A DNA stretch of 64,000 nucleotides, taken from NCBI GenBank assembly GCA_030537615.1, contig JAUNVP010000003.1, positions 1-64,000 of the forward strand, given 5' to 3'. Shown here piece by piece: positions 1-9,383 of the stretch; position 1 is the stretch's first letter; each line of letters begins with the position of its first letter. Below the pieces are notes generated by a model that worked only from the letters and a program-made list of their open reading frames with translations, made no database searches and was not told the DNA's origin. Source of the DNA: Actinomycetaceae bacterium (GTDB lineage Bacteria > Actinomycetota > Actinomycetes > Actinomycetales > Actinomycetaceae). Position numbers and translations under genes: made by a program.

Positions 1-2196
1 CGTCGGAGTCGGCGTCGGAGTCGGGGTTGGACTGGGCTCCGGCTCCGGTTCGGGAGTGGGGGCCGGCTTGTACTTCGACGTCCGCTGGACGTTCTTAATC
101 CAGTCGAAATCCTTAACTTCCATGTCGGCAGTAGCCGCGACCATGTAGTCACGCCACACCGTTCCGGGCCAGGTTGAGCCCGTGATTTCCACTTCCCCAC
201 CGAAGGGTGTAATCGATTCTTCGGATCCGTCCGCCCCCGGCTGATACATCGAGACAACCGTGGCGAGCTGAGGAATAGAGCCAGCAAATTGGGCCGACCG
301 GTTGTTTTCTGATGATCCGGTCTTGGCCACCACTGGACGGCCAAGAGCAGACGCCTTTTCGGCCGATCCCCACTGCGCAGCTGCTTGAAGCGCTGGCATA
401 ATGGCGGACACGTCCTCCGCACTGACTACTCGTTCAGCTGTCGTGGCCGCCTCATAAATGAGTGAGCCGTTTCCACGAGCAACCGATCGAACGATGTGCG
501 GGGTCGTGCGAATTCCTCCCGAGGCTAATGTCGCATAGGCGCGTGTGAGATCAATGTTGTGCGGCGATGTTGAACCGAGAATATTGCGCAACGTGTCGTC
601 CAGACCGACCGTATCTTCGGGGATCCCGAGTTTAATGGCAGTTTGACGGGTGAAGTTCGGCCCCATCTCGTTATTCATCTCAACGTAGGCTGTATTGACC
701 GACAGAGCAGTGGCGCGGGTGAGGTTGATGTCGCCGTACGACACATTCCCAAAATTGGCGAGGGCGGGCGAAACTTCTCCCGTGCGATTATCGACGATTT
801 GGATCTGCGAGTTTCCGTTATACACGTCATCAAGTGTTCCGCCCGTTTCGATATAGGCGAGCAGGCCGAAGGGCTTGAAGGTCGATCCGGCCATTGCGCG
901 GTCCTGGGTGACGGCATTTGACTGAATCTGCTGGTAGTCGCGGCCCGCGTATTCGGCAACGATTTCACCGGTTGCCGGGTCGATTGAGGACAGTGCGACT
1001 CGCAGATTTTCCGCGTGATCATCGGGCAGAGCAGCCACCGCAGCAATGGCAGCATCCTGCTTTGTCTTATCGATCGTCGAGACGATCTTCAGGCCCCCGG
1101 TATCAATATCTTGGTCGCTGAGATTCGCTTGAGCGTTGAGTTCGGCGCGGATCTGCTGCATCACATAGCCGGTCGTCCCAGACATGGAAGAGCCTTGGTT
1201 CGCTTCAATGACTTCGGGGAATTCGGCGGAGTCGGCTTCCTCTTGAGAAATTGCTCCGTCGGTCGCCATAAGATCGAGGACGCGAGTCCACCGCTGTTTC
1301 GCCATCGTCTCATCAACGGCTGGGTCCCACAGCGAAGGCGCAGGAATAATGCCAGCCAGTAGAGCGGATTCAGAAAGCGTCAGCTCGGTCGCGGGATGTC
1401 CGAAGTACTTCTGCGCGGCCTCTTCAATACCGTAGGCACCGCGACCAAAGTAGATGGTGTTGAGGTAGTTCCCGAGAATCTCCTGTTTGGTTTGCTGCCG
1501 ATTGATCTTGAGGGCAAGAATCGCTTCTTTAGCTTTTCCGAGATACCCGGTCGTCGTATCGAGATAGTAGCGTTCAATGTACTGCTGAGACAGTGTCGAG
1601 CCGCCCTGGCGTTGACCGCCGGTCAAGTTATTTAACAGAGCCCGCCCGATACCCTTAATGTCAATACCGGAGTTGGTGTAGAACGTGCGGTCTTCGGAAG
1701 CAACTACGGCATCGCCAACATGTTGAGGCAGTGTTGTCGTATCGATGATGGTGCGCTCAATGTCGGAGAACGTTCCGAGCTCAGTTTCCCCATCCGAATA
1801 GTAGACGACGGTCTTTTGGGACAGCGCAAACTCGCCTGGGGCAGGTACTTTAATTGACGCATAAGCCACGAGGAAGCCCACCGCACCGACGATGATTCCG
1901 ATGAGGACGAGGAAAAGAAAGCCCATGCCGATTCGCTTCGGCCACGACGGTTTCTTCCGATCCTTGTTCGCTGTCGTCTTTCGGCCTTGACCGCCGGCGG
2001 ACGTCGAGAGTGGTTTTTTGTTGCCGGAGATCGCTCCCGGCTGACGGTCTGTCCGTTGCCGCGCGGGTGGTGGTGCCGAGGCGTTCGAGGCCGCATCAGA
2101 CGATTTGCGGTGAATTGACCGACGACTCGGCAGGCCCGAAGGCTTCGTCGAATCGCCATGTCGGTTTTTCCAACTGGGCGTCTGCTTGTCTGCCAA
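1..2196 (-). CDS. Class A penicillin-binding protein (partial, C-terminus outside window)
   Basis: Bifunctional peptidoglycan glycosyltransferase/transpeptidase. From a TTG start with upstream AAAGGC, about 90 basic, Pro/Ser-rich cytoplasmic residues precede one membrane segment (MGFLFLVLIGIIVGAVGFL). The glycosyltransferase domain follows with EDRTFY, QGGSTLSQQ and YLNTIYFGRGAYGI. The transpeptidase domain has MAGSTFKPF (SxxK, near residue 435), SVNTAYVEM (SxN) and VAKTGSS (KTG, near residue 622). The visible end is a Pro/Thr/Glu repeat tail at the edge of the window, typical of actinobacterial PonA proteins. The frame is open from 2196 to base 1, so the stop lies outside. The His usually following EDxxF is Asn here (FYTNSGID). 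The gene is transcribed away from the origin, just downstream of pcnA on the same strand. The family call is secure; the paralogue (PonA1 or PonA2 type) is not resolved. Confidence 0.93.
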   Translation of the reverse strand, partial: MADKQTPSWKNRHGDSTKPSGLPSRRSIHRKSSDAASNASAPPPARQRTDRQPGAISGNKKPLSTSAGGQGRKTTANKDRKKPSWPKRIGMGFLFLVLIGIIVGAVGFLVAYASIKVPAPGEFALSQKTVVYYSDGETELGTFSDIERTIIDTTTLPQHVGDAVVASEDRTFYTNSGIDIKGIGRALLNNLTGGQRQGGSTLSQQYIERYYLDTTTGYLGKAKEAILALKINRQQTKQEILGNYLNTIYFGRGAYGIEEAAQKYFGHPATELTLSESALLAGIIPAPSLWDPAVDETMAKQRWTRVLDLMATDGAISQEEADSAEFPEVIEANQGSSMSGTTGYVMQQIRAELNAQANLSDQDIDTGGLKIVSTIDKTKQDAAIAAVAALPDDHAENLRVALSSIDPATGEIVAEYAGRDYQQIQSNAVTQDRAMAGSTFKPFGLLAYIETGGTLDDVYNGNSQIQIVDNRTGEVSPALANFGNVSYGDINLTRATALSVNTAYVEMNNEMGPNFTRQTAIKLGIPEDTVGLDDTLRNILGSTSPHNIDLTRAYATLASGGIRTTPHIVRSVARGNGSLIYEAATTAERVVSAEDVSAIMPALQAAAQWGSAEKASALGRPVVAKTGSSENNRSAQFAGSIPQLATVVSMYQPGADGSEESITPFGGEVEITGSTWPGTVWRDYMVAATADMEVKDFDWIKNVQRTSKYKPAPTPEPEPEPSPTPTPTPTPT

Positions 2197-2292
2197 CGTT
2201 CTGCCTTTCTACAGGGCGAGATGATCGAGCGTCACGTACGCAGTGCACTGATTGTAGTACTCCAGCCTGGACAAACGCAGAATCCTACGCCT

Positions 2293-3825
2293 TTATTGAG
2301 CATTTTCCCACCAGTTAAGCAGGGCTTCGCGCGCCTGTTCTTCGCCAATCGGGCCGCGTTCCATCCGCAGTTCAAGAAGGAACCGGTACGCCCGTCCCAC
2401 CTGAGGACCCGGTGGAAGATTAAGAATCTCCATGATCTGTTCTCCGTCCAGTTCAGGCCGGATAGCGTCAAGTTCCTCCTGTTTTTTCAACTCGACGATG
2501 CGCTGTTCTAGATCGTCGTAGGCTGCTTGTAGATACGCGGATTTACGGCGGTTTCGGGTTGTGCAATCCGCCCTCGTCAAGCGATGAAGGCGTTCGAGGA
2601 GGGGGCCGGCGTCGGCCACGTATCGCCGCACCGCTGCGTCTGACCACGACTGCTCTCCGTACCCGTGAAAACGCAGGTGAAGCTTGACGAGTTCGGTAAC
2701 GTCTTTGGTTGTCTGCTTATCAAAACGCAGCGCTCGCATACGCTTGCGCGTCATCTTCGCCCCCACCACCTCATGATGGTGGAAAGTGACTGTGCCATCC
2801 GGCTCGAATCGGCGGGTATCCGGTTTCCCAATGTCGTGCATGAGGGAGGCGAACCGCAATACGAAATCCGGGCCCGGAACGGGACCATCGGGGCCCGTCT
2901 CTAACGCGATGGCTCGGTCGAGGACAGTGAGCGTGTGTTCGTAGACATCCTTGTGACGGTTGTGCTCATCGGTCGTATCACGCAGTGCCGAGAACTCCGG
3001 TAACACAATGTCGCACACCCCGGTGTGGACGAGAAGTTCGAGGCCGCGACGCGGATGCGGGCTAACAATCAACCGCTCAAGCTCAGTGCGAATCCTCTCA
3101 GCAGAGACAATACGAAGCCGCTCCGCCTGTTCAGTCATCGCTTTCATGACGTCCTCATCGACATCAACCGCGAGCTGCGCGGCAAACCGCGCCGCGCGCA
3201 TAATGCGAAGCGGATCATCATCAAACGATTGGGCCGCCGTGACGGGGGTGCGCAAAACCCCGGCAGCGAGATCGTCGACCCCGCCGTGGGGATCCACAAG
3301 CCGCATAGTCGGCAAGACGATAGCGCACGCATTGATCGTGAAGTCCCGGCGGGTGAGATCGCCTTCGAGCGTGTCACCAAATGCGACGGTCGGTTTACGC
3401 GACGACGCGTCATACTCTTCCGTTCGATAGGTCGTCACTTCCACAACCAGGTCGCCTCGGCGCCCTCCAATCGTGCCAAATTCCTTACCGACCGACCACG
3501 TTGCGTCGCCCCACACGTCGAGCAACCGTTCCGTTTCGTCAGGGCGCGCATTGGTCGTCAAGTCGAAATCGTGCGGTTCGACGGCCAAAAACGCGTCTCG
3601 CACCGGACCGCCGACCAGAGCAATCTCATATCCGGCTTCGGCGAACACGTGGCCGAGGTCGATAATCTCTTTCGGTAGCTTGGCCAGTGTCTTCTGTCCG
3701 TTGAGAAGGAGGCGTGCTACGTCTCCGTCTCCCGCCCCATAGAATTCCGCGGTATCTCGCGGGTACGGGCTCGTGACGTTGCGAATTTCATTGTCTTGCA
3801 CACTTCCAGCGTGCCAGAAAGACAC
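2293..3825 (-). CDS. pcnA: CCA tRNA nucleotidyltransferase with HD domain
   Basis: Adds or repairs the 3'-CCA of tRNAs; the class II nucleotidyltransferase fold is fused to an HD phosphohydrolase domain. LVGGPVRDAF lies near residues 70-80, with the metal-binding DFD at about 86-88. RRDFTINA and DDPLRIMRAARFAAQ follow, then the HD region (LMHDIGKPD and a HHHE stretch). At 510 residues it fits the actinobacterial PcnA length. It is divergent from the Nudix gene with about 42 bp between starts, the same pairing as pcnA and mutT4 in mycobacteria. The GTG at 3825 has no obvious ribosome binding site; an in-frame GTG near 3801 preceded by GGA is an alternative. tRNA-Ala here lacks an encoded CCA, so this activity is needed. 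Confidence 0.93.
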   Translation of the reverse strand: MSFWHAGSVQDNEIRNVTSPYPRDTAEFYGAGDGDVARLLLNGQKTLAKLPKEIIDLGHVFAEAGYEIALVGGPVRDAFLAVEPHDFDLTTNARPDETERLLDVWGDATWSVGKEFGTIGGRRGDLVVEVTTYRTEEYDASSRKPTVAFGDTLEGDLTRRDFTINACAIVLPTMRLVDPHGGVDDLAAGVLRTPVTAAQSFDDDPLRIMRAARFAAQLAVDVDEDVMKAMTEQAERLRIVSAERIRTELERLIVSPHPRRGLELLVHTGVCDIVLPEFSALRDTTDEHNRHKDVYEHTLTVLDRAIALETGPDGPVPGPDFVLRFASLMHDIGKPDTRRFEPDGTVTFHHHEVVGAKMTRKRMRALRFDKQTTKDVTELVKLHLRFHGYGEQSWSDAAVRRYVADAGPLLERLHRLTRADCTTRNRRKSAYLQAAYDDLEQRIVELKKQEELDAIRPELDGEQIMEILNLPPGPQVGRAYRFLLELRMERGPIGEEQAREALLNWWENAQ

Positions 3826-3867
3826 CTAATTCGGTATATCCGACGCGCCACAGCATAGAGTAGAAGT

Positions 3868-4413
3868 ATGTCAAGCCCCGATCGTCGCAACCGGATAGGA
3901 ATACCGCGCCCTCCTCGTCGCCGCTTGACGCTTCGTACCCTCAAGGTACGAACCCGCCATCTGCCCGTCGTTGACGAAACATCGGCGGGAGGTCTCGTCG
4001 TTCGCGTCGATGACGGAGTGCCTTATGTCGCCGTCATCGCCCGTCGCAATCGTAACGGCAAAATCGAATGGTGTTTGCCGAAGGGGCATCTTGAACCGGG
4101 TGAGACCGCGGAAGTCGCCGCCCAACGCGAAATCGCGGAGGAAACTGGCATTGAAGGGACGATCGTTGCCCCACTTGCCTCGATCGACTACTGGTTCTCA
4201 AGTTTTGATCGGCGCATCCACAAAGTCGTCCACCACTTCCTTCTCGAGTATCAATCGGGCACAATTACCGTAGATAACGACCCTGACCATGAGGCCGAGG
4301 ACGCTGAATGGGTAAACCTCTCAGAAGTCTCTGCACGCCTCGCCTACCCGAACGAACGGAGAATAGTCGCAATCGCACTCGATTTGCTTTATCCCACGAG
4401 ATCACAGCTATGA
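3868..4413 (+). CDS. Nudix hydrolase (MutT4-like position)
   Basis: Predicted nucleoside-diphosphate-X hydrolase of 181 residues. A full Nudix box (G-x5-E-x7-REIAEETGI) begins at GHLEPGE around residue 77. The 35-residue N-terminus is basic and Pro/Arg-rich and looks disordered. The gene is divergent from pcnA and lies 51 bp upstream of murJ on the same strand, matching the mycobacterial order pcnA, mutT4, (Rv3909), murJ. A long Rv3909-like gene usually found between them is absent here. The substrate cannot be inferred. The ATG at 3868 follows TAGAGTAGAAGT with no convincing ribosome binding site, so a leaderless transcript is possible. Confidence 0.9.
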   Translation: MSSPDRRNRIGIPRPPRRRLTLRTLKVRTRHLPVVDETSAGGLVVRVDDGVPYVAVIARRNRNGKIEWCLPKGHLEPGETAEVAAQREIAEETGIEGTIVAPLASIDYWFSSFDRRIHKVVHHFLLEYQSGTITVDNDPDHEAEDAEWVNLSEVSARLAYPNERRIVAIALDLLYPTRSQL

Positions 4414-4464
4414 TCGACGAATTCTCTATCTCGTTGGTCTTCGGGTAACGTCTCCACCAGGTAT

Positions 4465-6420
4465 ATGAGCACGCATAAGAATTCACCACCAGCTTCAAGT
4501 TCTCCCGACGATGAACCAATCGGGGGTCCGCGCGAAGGATCTGTCTTCCGTTCCTCTGCAGTGATGGCAGCAGGAACACTCCTGTCGCGCCTTCTCGGGT
4601 TCGTTCGTGCTGCTCTCCTCATCGTCGCTATCGGCGCATTCGGGGCCAACGATGCGTTCCAGGTCGCCAACACCCTACCCAACGCCGTATATAACCTGTT
4701 GGCAGCCGGGTTGCTTGATGCCATTCTCGTTCCACAGATCGTTCGAGCCTTCAAAACCCGATCGGGATCAACCTACGTTAATCGTCTCCTCACCCTCGCG
4801 GGTACGGTTCTATTCGTCCTCACTCTCGTGATGACCGCTGGCGCTGCTGTCCTCGTCAATCTCTCTGCGGCGCTTATGGACCCGGAGTGGAAAGCCATTG
4901 CGATTATTTTCGCGCTGTGGTGCCTACCGCAGATCTTCTTCTACGGCGTCTACTCCCTCCTCGGCGAGTTCCTCAACGCTCGCGGCATTTTTGGTCCGTA
5001 CACGTGGACACCGGTGGCGAACAATATCGTCGGCATTGGCGGCCTCATTGCATTTATCGTCATTTTTGGTTCGGGTGAAGCCAATGCGGACCCCGCGGTG
5101 TGGGACGCGGCGCGGATAGCCATGCTCGCGGTACCCGCAACGCTCGGTGTCATCGTGCAGGCGCTATTGCTATTCATCCCGCTGCGCAACGCGGGTGTCA
5201 AACTTCGACTCGACTTCCATTTCCGCGGAACCGGCTTGCGCTCAGCTTCAAAAATGGCCGGATGGGTGTTCGCCACTCTCGTGGTTGGGCAGGTTGGATT
5301 CCTCTCGACCTCAAATATCTCGGCGGCAGCGAATGCGTGGGGCGTTGAACACGGCGTATTCGTCGCATCGAATGCCGCGATGCACTACACCTTCATGGTG
5401 TTCATGCTTCCCCAATCGATTATCTCGGTGTCCATCGCGACTGTTCTGTTCACGCGCATAGCTGCTGCAGCCGCCGACCACAATCAAAAAGAGATGGTGC
5501 GTCAGTATCACCTCGGAGTACGCACCACGCTCCTTCTCACCCAGTGGCTTGTCGCTATTATCGGTGCCGGGGCGATTCCTATTTTCCAAGCGATCGCCTT
5601 TAATGAGTCGATCGTCGCCTGGTCCGGTTTTGCCAACGCTCTGGTTGTCATGTTGCCTGGACTCGCTGGCTCCGTCGTCGTCCTCTTTTCACAGCGCATA
5701 TTCTACTCGTTGGAAAACGGGCGCCCGGTATTCCTCACTGTCCTCTTCCCGACGATCGCTCAGATCATCCTGGGCTGGACCTTCAAGGTTTTCCTCACGC
5801 CAGCATGGTGGCTGGTCGGCGCACTATCGGCAGAGACGATTTCTCGTCTCGCTCAAGGGGTGATCGCAGCATTCCTCGTCTACCGCTACTTACCGCAAGC
5901 ACGTCCCTGGACAATCATTCGCGATGTCTTCCACTACGGGGGGCTCGCCACTATCGCGGGCCTGGCGGGCATGGCTGTTCTTCACCCGATCGGTGCCTAT
6001 CAGGTTGGAGATTCTGCGCTCGTTCGTTTCGGAGGTGCCGCTGGTCGTGGCCTCCTGGTAGCTACTGTTGTCACGATCGTGTATTTCGCACTCTTGTATC
6101 TGACGGATAAAGAAGGATCGATGCGCACGCTCACGCTGATTTCGGGCCGAGTTCCCGCGCTCCGCCGGTTCCTTCCCGCCGAGACAGTGCCTGCGTCGCC
6201 GCACACGCATCGCAGAACGTCGTCGGTCGGTCAGGATCTTGTGCGTAACCTTGACCTCCCCGTTGAACGCGTTGAACCAGGATCGGCCACCCTCGCCGAA
6301 GAAACCCGCGTCCGATGGAGTATGTCTCCACCGTCGTCTTTTGATGACATCATCGCAACATACAGTGCGCCCGACGATGAATCCCCCGACATTTCTGATT
6401 GGGACGCTGATGAACGATAG
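4465..6420 (+). CDS. murJ: Lipid II flippase MurJ (MviN family)
   Basis: Flips lipid II across the membrane for peptidoglycan synthesis. The start MSTHKNSPPASSS leads into the typical GTLLSRLLGFVRAALL first helix. About 14 hydrophobic helices fill residues 30-550, including GLLDAILVPQIVRAF and the HYTFMVFMLPQSI region. A hydrophilic, Ser/Thr/Asp-rich cytoplasmic tail of about 80-90 residues ends the protein. It is 651 residues, much shorter than mycobacterial MviN, which carries a pseudokinase, a further helix and an extracellular domain on the same chain. Here the next gene, 51 bp downstream, supplies a separate one-helix protein. The ATG at 4465 follows CCAGGT. Confidence 0.94.
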   Translation: MSTHKNSPPASSSPDDEPIGGPREGSVFRSSAVMAAGTLLSRLLGFVRAALLIVAIGAFGANDAFQVANTLPNAVYNLLAAGLLDAILVPQIVRAFKTRSGSTYVNRLLTLAGTVLFVLTLVMTAGAAVLVNLSAALMDPEWKAIAIIFALWCLPQIFFYGVYSLLGEFLNARGIFGPYTWTPVANNIVGIGGLIAFIVIFGSGEANADPAVWDAARIAMLAVPATLGVIVQALLLFIPLRNAGVKLRLDFHFRGTGLRSASKMAGWVFATLVVGQVGFLSTSNISAAANAWGVEHGVFVASNAAMHYTFMVFMLPQSIISVSIATVLFTRIAAAAADHNQKEMVRQYHLGVRTTLLLTQWLVAIIGAGAIPIFQAIAFNESIVAWSGFANALVVMLPGLAGSVVVLFSQRIFYSLENGRPVFLTVLFPTIAQIILGWTFKVFLTPAWWLVGALSAETISRLAQGVIAAFLVYRYLPQARPWTIIRDVFHYGGLATIAGLAGMAVLHPIGAYQVGDSALVRFGGAAGRGLLVATVVTIVYFALLYLTDKEGSMRTLTLISGRVPALRRFLPAETVPASPHTHRRTSSVGQDLVRNLDLPVERVEPGSATLAEETRVRWSMSPPSSFDDIIATYSAPDDESPDISDWDADER

Positions 6421-6471
6421 AAAACCACGGTTCGTGCGCTAATCTAAAACAGGGATCGTGAAGGGATGGCT

Positions 6472-8220
6472 ATGACGGACAACAATCCGGAAAACCGGAT
6501 CATTGATGACGTTAATTCAGACGTCGACACAACTGTGGCACCGTCCGCCGACTCTGGACACGAATCGGGCGACGTGACATCCGAGTTCCTCGAGACGACC
6601 GAAACTCCTGATTCTGCCGAATCCGCTGAATCCGTGAACCTTGCGCCCTCGTGGCATCGCTTGGATGAAATCACGAGCATCGAATCGGCTGAGACACCCG
6701 CATCGTCGTCCTCCGCAACTTCAGCGGAAGAACACAGCGACGAAGCGAGCACCGCATCGAATACGGAACTCCCTGATTCCGCCGTTCAGATCGAAGACGT
6801 GCACGCGGACGATGCTGGGCAGGCAGGCGTTGAGGACGTAGCGGGCTCCGATGATGAACGCAACGAATCTGCTGTGAGTTCGGATGAGCCCGCCGACGAT
6901 GGTGATGCGGACGAGGACAGTGCGGAAACTCCGGCATCCGATGCCCTCACCTACACCAGCGCGATCCAACGCATCACCTCTGCGATGGCCTCCGGACAAC
7001 TTGCGCAAAAGCTTCGCGCACGACTGGTCAAACACAGTCACGATGTCGCGCATGAGCGTGAAGACCTTTTGCCTCCACCTCCTCCCCTTCCCGACGACGA
7101 GTTAGAAGTATCCGACGGCAATGACAGTGCGTGCGCCCCTTCCGCGGAATCAGCCGCGTCTGCCGACGAACCCGATGCACCCGTTGTGTCGGCCGGCGAC
7201 GAATGGGCCGACGACAGCGATCAAACGATCGATACCGGTTCATCAGAACCGGTGGAACCTGAAGCCGAGAATGATGAGGCTACCGAGCTGACGCCCGTGC
7301 CCAGTGGCATCCCACATGCGGTCACTCCCGATGAGGATGAAGAAACTTCGACTGCCACGGCGGCCGATGACACCGCTGTGGTGTTGCCCCCGGTACCGGC
7401 CCCACCAGCCAGCTCCGCATCGACTACCGACCTCCCTCCGCTTAAACCTGCCGCCTCAGTCGAACCCAAACGCATGACAATCACCCGTTCGGGCAATAAG
7501 ATTCTGGCTCTACCGGCTGGCACGCAGGTTTTGAAGAACTCACTACGTTCGGTGCGAACAACGATCGACACCTTAAACTCTGGCGGCCGTATCGATCCCA
7601 CCCGGCCGACGATCGCGATTTTTGCTGTTGGTATTGCTATCGCCGGAATTCTTTCGATTGCGACGCTGAAAGGGACATTCGACTTCGGATACGACTCTGC
7701 GCGTCCCGTTGAAACTCCAACACCGACGGTCTCGTCGCCCGAACCTATTCCCGAGGAATCGGAAGCTCCAGAGCAAGAAACTGAAACCCAGACGCCTAAA
7801 CCCGTCATTCAAGACATCACGGTCATCTCCTATAACGATGATGACGGTGACCATCAGGAACTTGCCGATCGAATGATTGATAATGACACGTCGACGAACT
7901 GGCAGTCGCGCTATTTCGCTACCGCTGATTTGCCGGAAGGTAATACTGTTCGACTCATTATTACGTTGCAAGAGTCTGTTCCTGTCAGCGAAGTTATTTT
8001 CACCGGAGCGATTTCCGGAGGTCAGGTAGATCTGCGGATCAATGATGGTTCCGATCCGTTCGGCGGGGCTGCTTTGACCTCCTCTGAAATGGGACAAACA
8101 ACCACGCTCAAGCCAACCGAAGCGACCACGGGTAATACCGTGACGCTGAACTTTGTCAGCCTCCCGACTGACGATGAGGGCGTTAATCGGGTAAAAATCA
8201 CCGAGTTGCAGGTTCGCTGA
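6472..8220 (+). CDS. Acidic single-pass membrane protein with C-terminal discoidin-like domain; MurJ partner candidate
   Basis: No enzyme family is recognised. The first ~300 residues are very acidic and Ser/Ala/Asp/Glu-rich, probably disordered and cytoplasmic. They contain HLLP-like Pro runs (PPPPPLPDDE). A basic stretch precedes one membrane helix (about residues 370-395, IAIFAVGIAIAGILSIATL). An extracellular Pro/Thr/Glu linker follows, then a ~150-residue beta-rich domain with ELADRMIDNDTSTNWQSRY and VNRVKITELQV. That layout recalls F5/8 type C galactose-binding folds and the extracellular domain at the end of mycobacterial MviN. No pseudokinase region is visible. The gene directly follows murJ in the same direction. 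ATG 6472 has GAAGGG at good spacing; ATG 6466 is too close. The link to MurJ is inferred from position and domain order. Confidence 0.75.
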   Translation: MTDNNPENRIIDDVNSDVDTTVAPSADSGHESGDVTSEFLETTETPDSAESAESVNLAPSWHRLDEITSIESAETPASSSSATSAEEHSDEASTASNTELPDSAVQIEDVHADDAGQAGVEDVAGSDDERNESAVSSDEPADDGDADEDSAETPASDALTYTSAIQRITSAMASGQLAQKLRARLVKHSHDVAHEREDLLPPPPPLPDDELEVSDGNDSACAPSAESAASADEPDAPVVSAGDEWADDSDQTIDTGSSEPVEPEAENDEATELTPVPSGIPHAVTPDEDEETSTATAADDTAVVLPPVPAPPASSASTTDLPPLKPAASVEPKRMTITRSGNKILALPAGTQVLKNSLRSVRTTIDTLNSGGRIDPTRPTIAIFAVGIAIAGILSIATLKGTFDFGYDSARPVETPTPTVSSPEPIPEESEAPEQETETQTPKPVIQDITVISYNDDDGDHQELADRMIDNDTSTNWQSRYFATADLPEGNTVRLIITLQESVPVSEVIFTGAISGGQVDLRINDGSDPFGGAALTSSEMGQTTTLKPTEATTGNTVTLNFVSLPTDDEGVNRVKITELQVR

Positions 8221-8254
8221 TCGCGGTTTCGTGACCGGAACCTCAACCTGCGTG

Positions 8255-8280
8255 GGAATAATCGAGGAGCCGATTGCGTT
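8255..8280 (+). promoter_or_regulatory. Predicted SigR/SigH-type ECF promoter of trxBA
   Basis: GGAAT at 8255-8259, an 18-base spacer and GTT at 8278-8280 match the GGAAT-N18-GTT pattern known for SigR (Streptomyces) and SigH (mycobacteria). Thioredoxin operons are classical members of that thiol-stress regulon. Transcription would start around 8287, giving a leader of about 60 bases to the trxB GTG. No better sigma-70-type promoter is evident here. The match is visual, not scored. Confidence 0.6.
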
Positions 8281-8345
8281 CCGCTATCGTTAAGACTACT
8301 GCGGTATGCATACCGCCCCTGAGTTCATCGGAAATTGGAGTTCAC

Positions 8346-9284
8346 GTGTCTCAATCCACCATTCACGATGTTGTTATCGTCGGATCAGGTCCCGCCGGAT
8401 ATACCGCGGCAATTTACACCGCACGAGCAGGTTTACATCCGATTGTTATCGCTGGCTCAGTGACCGCCGGTGGCGCCCTCATGAACACGACCGAAGTTGA
8501 GAACTTCCCCGGCTTCCCTAGCGGCATTGTCGGCCCTGAACTGATGGCCAATATGCAGGAGCAGGCGGAGAAGTTCGGCGCCGACGTTCGTTACGACGAT
8601 GCCACCAAACTCGATCTCGCAGGAGACATCAAAAAAATCGAGGTCGATGGTGAAACTCTGCAAGCGCGCACCGTCATTCTGGCAACCGGCTCGGCTTATC
8701 GGGAACTCGGCCTGGAAGGTGAAAAAACGTACGCGGGCCGGGGTGTTTCCTACTGTGCTACCTGCGACGGCTTCTTCTTCCGGGACAAACCAATCGTCGT
8801 GGTCGGCGGTGGCGACTCCGCCATGGAAGAGGCCACCTTCCTCTCGCGCTTTGGTTCCTCCGTCACGGTTGTTCATCGGCGCGACACGCTCCGCGCATCA
8901 AAAGTGATGGCTGAACGGGCAGCTCAGGACGAAAAGATCTCGTTCGCCTGGAATTCTGAGGTCGTTGACATGCGTGGAGACGGCAATCTCGAAGCAGTAA
9001 CGCTACGCGATACGCAAACAGGGGAAGAACGCGAAATTCCCGCCAACGGGCTTTTTGTTGCGATCGGGCATGATCCGCGCACCGAACTTGTCAAGACTCA
9101 ATTGGAATTGGATGAGGGCTACATCGTCGTTAAAGAGCCGACTACTGCCACCTCCCTGTCGGGTGTGTTTGCATGCGGCGACGTCGTTGACCACACCTAC
9201 CGTCAGGCAATTACGGCGGCCGGTTCCGGTTGTCGTGCGGCGCTCGATGCTCAGCATTATTTGGAGGCGCTTGACGCCCAGTAA
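8346..9284 (+). CDS. trxB: Thioredoxin-disulfide reductase
   Basis: NADPH-dependent FAD flavoprotein that reduces thioredoxin. The FAD Rossmann motif VIVGSGPAGYTAA starts at residue 9. The redox centre is YCATCDGFF and the NADPH motif VVGGGDSAMEEA. FACGDVVDHTYRQA is the C-terminal FAD-binding motif. The frame is open upstream to 8274, but GTG 8346 is chosen because GGAG lies five bases upstream and the product then begins VSQSTIHDVVIVG, with the normal 312-residue length. trxA follows about 100 bp downstream, probably in one operon. Control is probably by the ECF promoter at 8255-8280. Confidence 0.97.
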   Translation: MSQSTIHDVVIVGSGPAGYTAAIYTARAGLHPIVIAGSVTAGGALMNTTEVENFPGFPSGIVGPELMANMQEQAEKFGADVRYDDATKLDLAGDIKKIEVDGETLQARTVILATGSAYRELGLEGEKTYAGRGVSYCATCDGFFFRDKPIVVVGGGDSAMEEATFLSRFGSSVTVVHRRDTLRASKVMAERAAQDEKISFAWNSEVVDMRGDGNLEAVTLRDTQTGEEREIPANGLFVAIGHDPRTELVKTQLELDEGYIVVKEPTTATSLSGVFACGDVVDHTYRQAITAAGSGCRAALDAQHYLEALDAQ

Positions 9285-9383
9285 TTCACTGTGATTTTCC
9301 TCACTCACGAGGAGGGGCGCTTCGCTCGTGCGGTAGCCGCAGCACGTCCATTTTCACGATTCTCCAAACGAAAGAGAAAACCC

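Noticed and set aside
1-60. Short tandem GTCGGA-like repeat at the left edge as a mobile or regulatory repeat
   Set aside because: It is the codon pattern of the Pro/Thr/Glu tail of the PBP.
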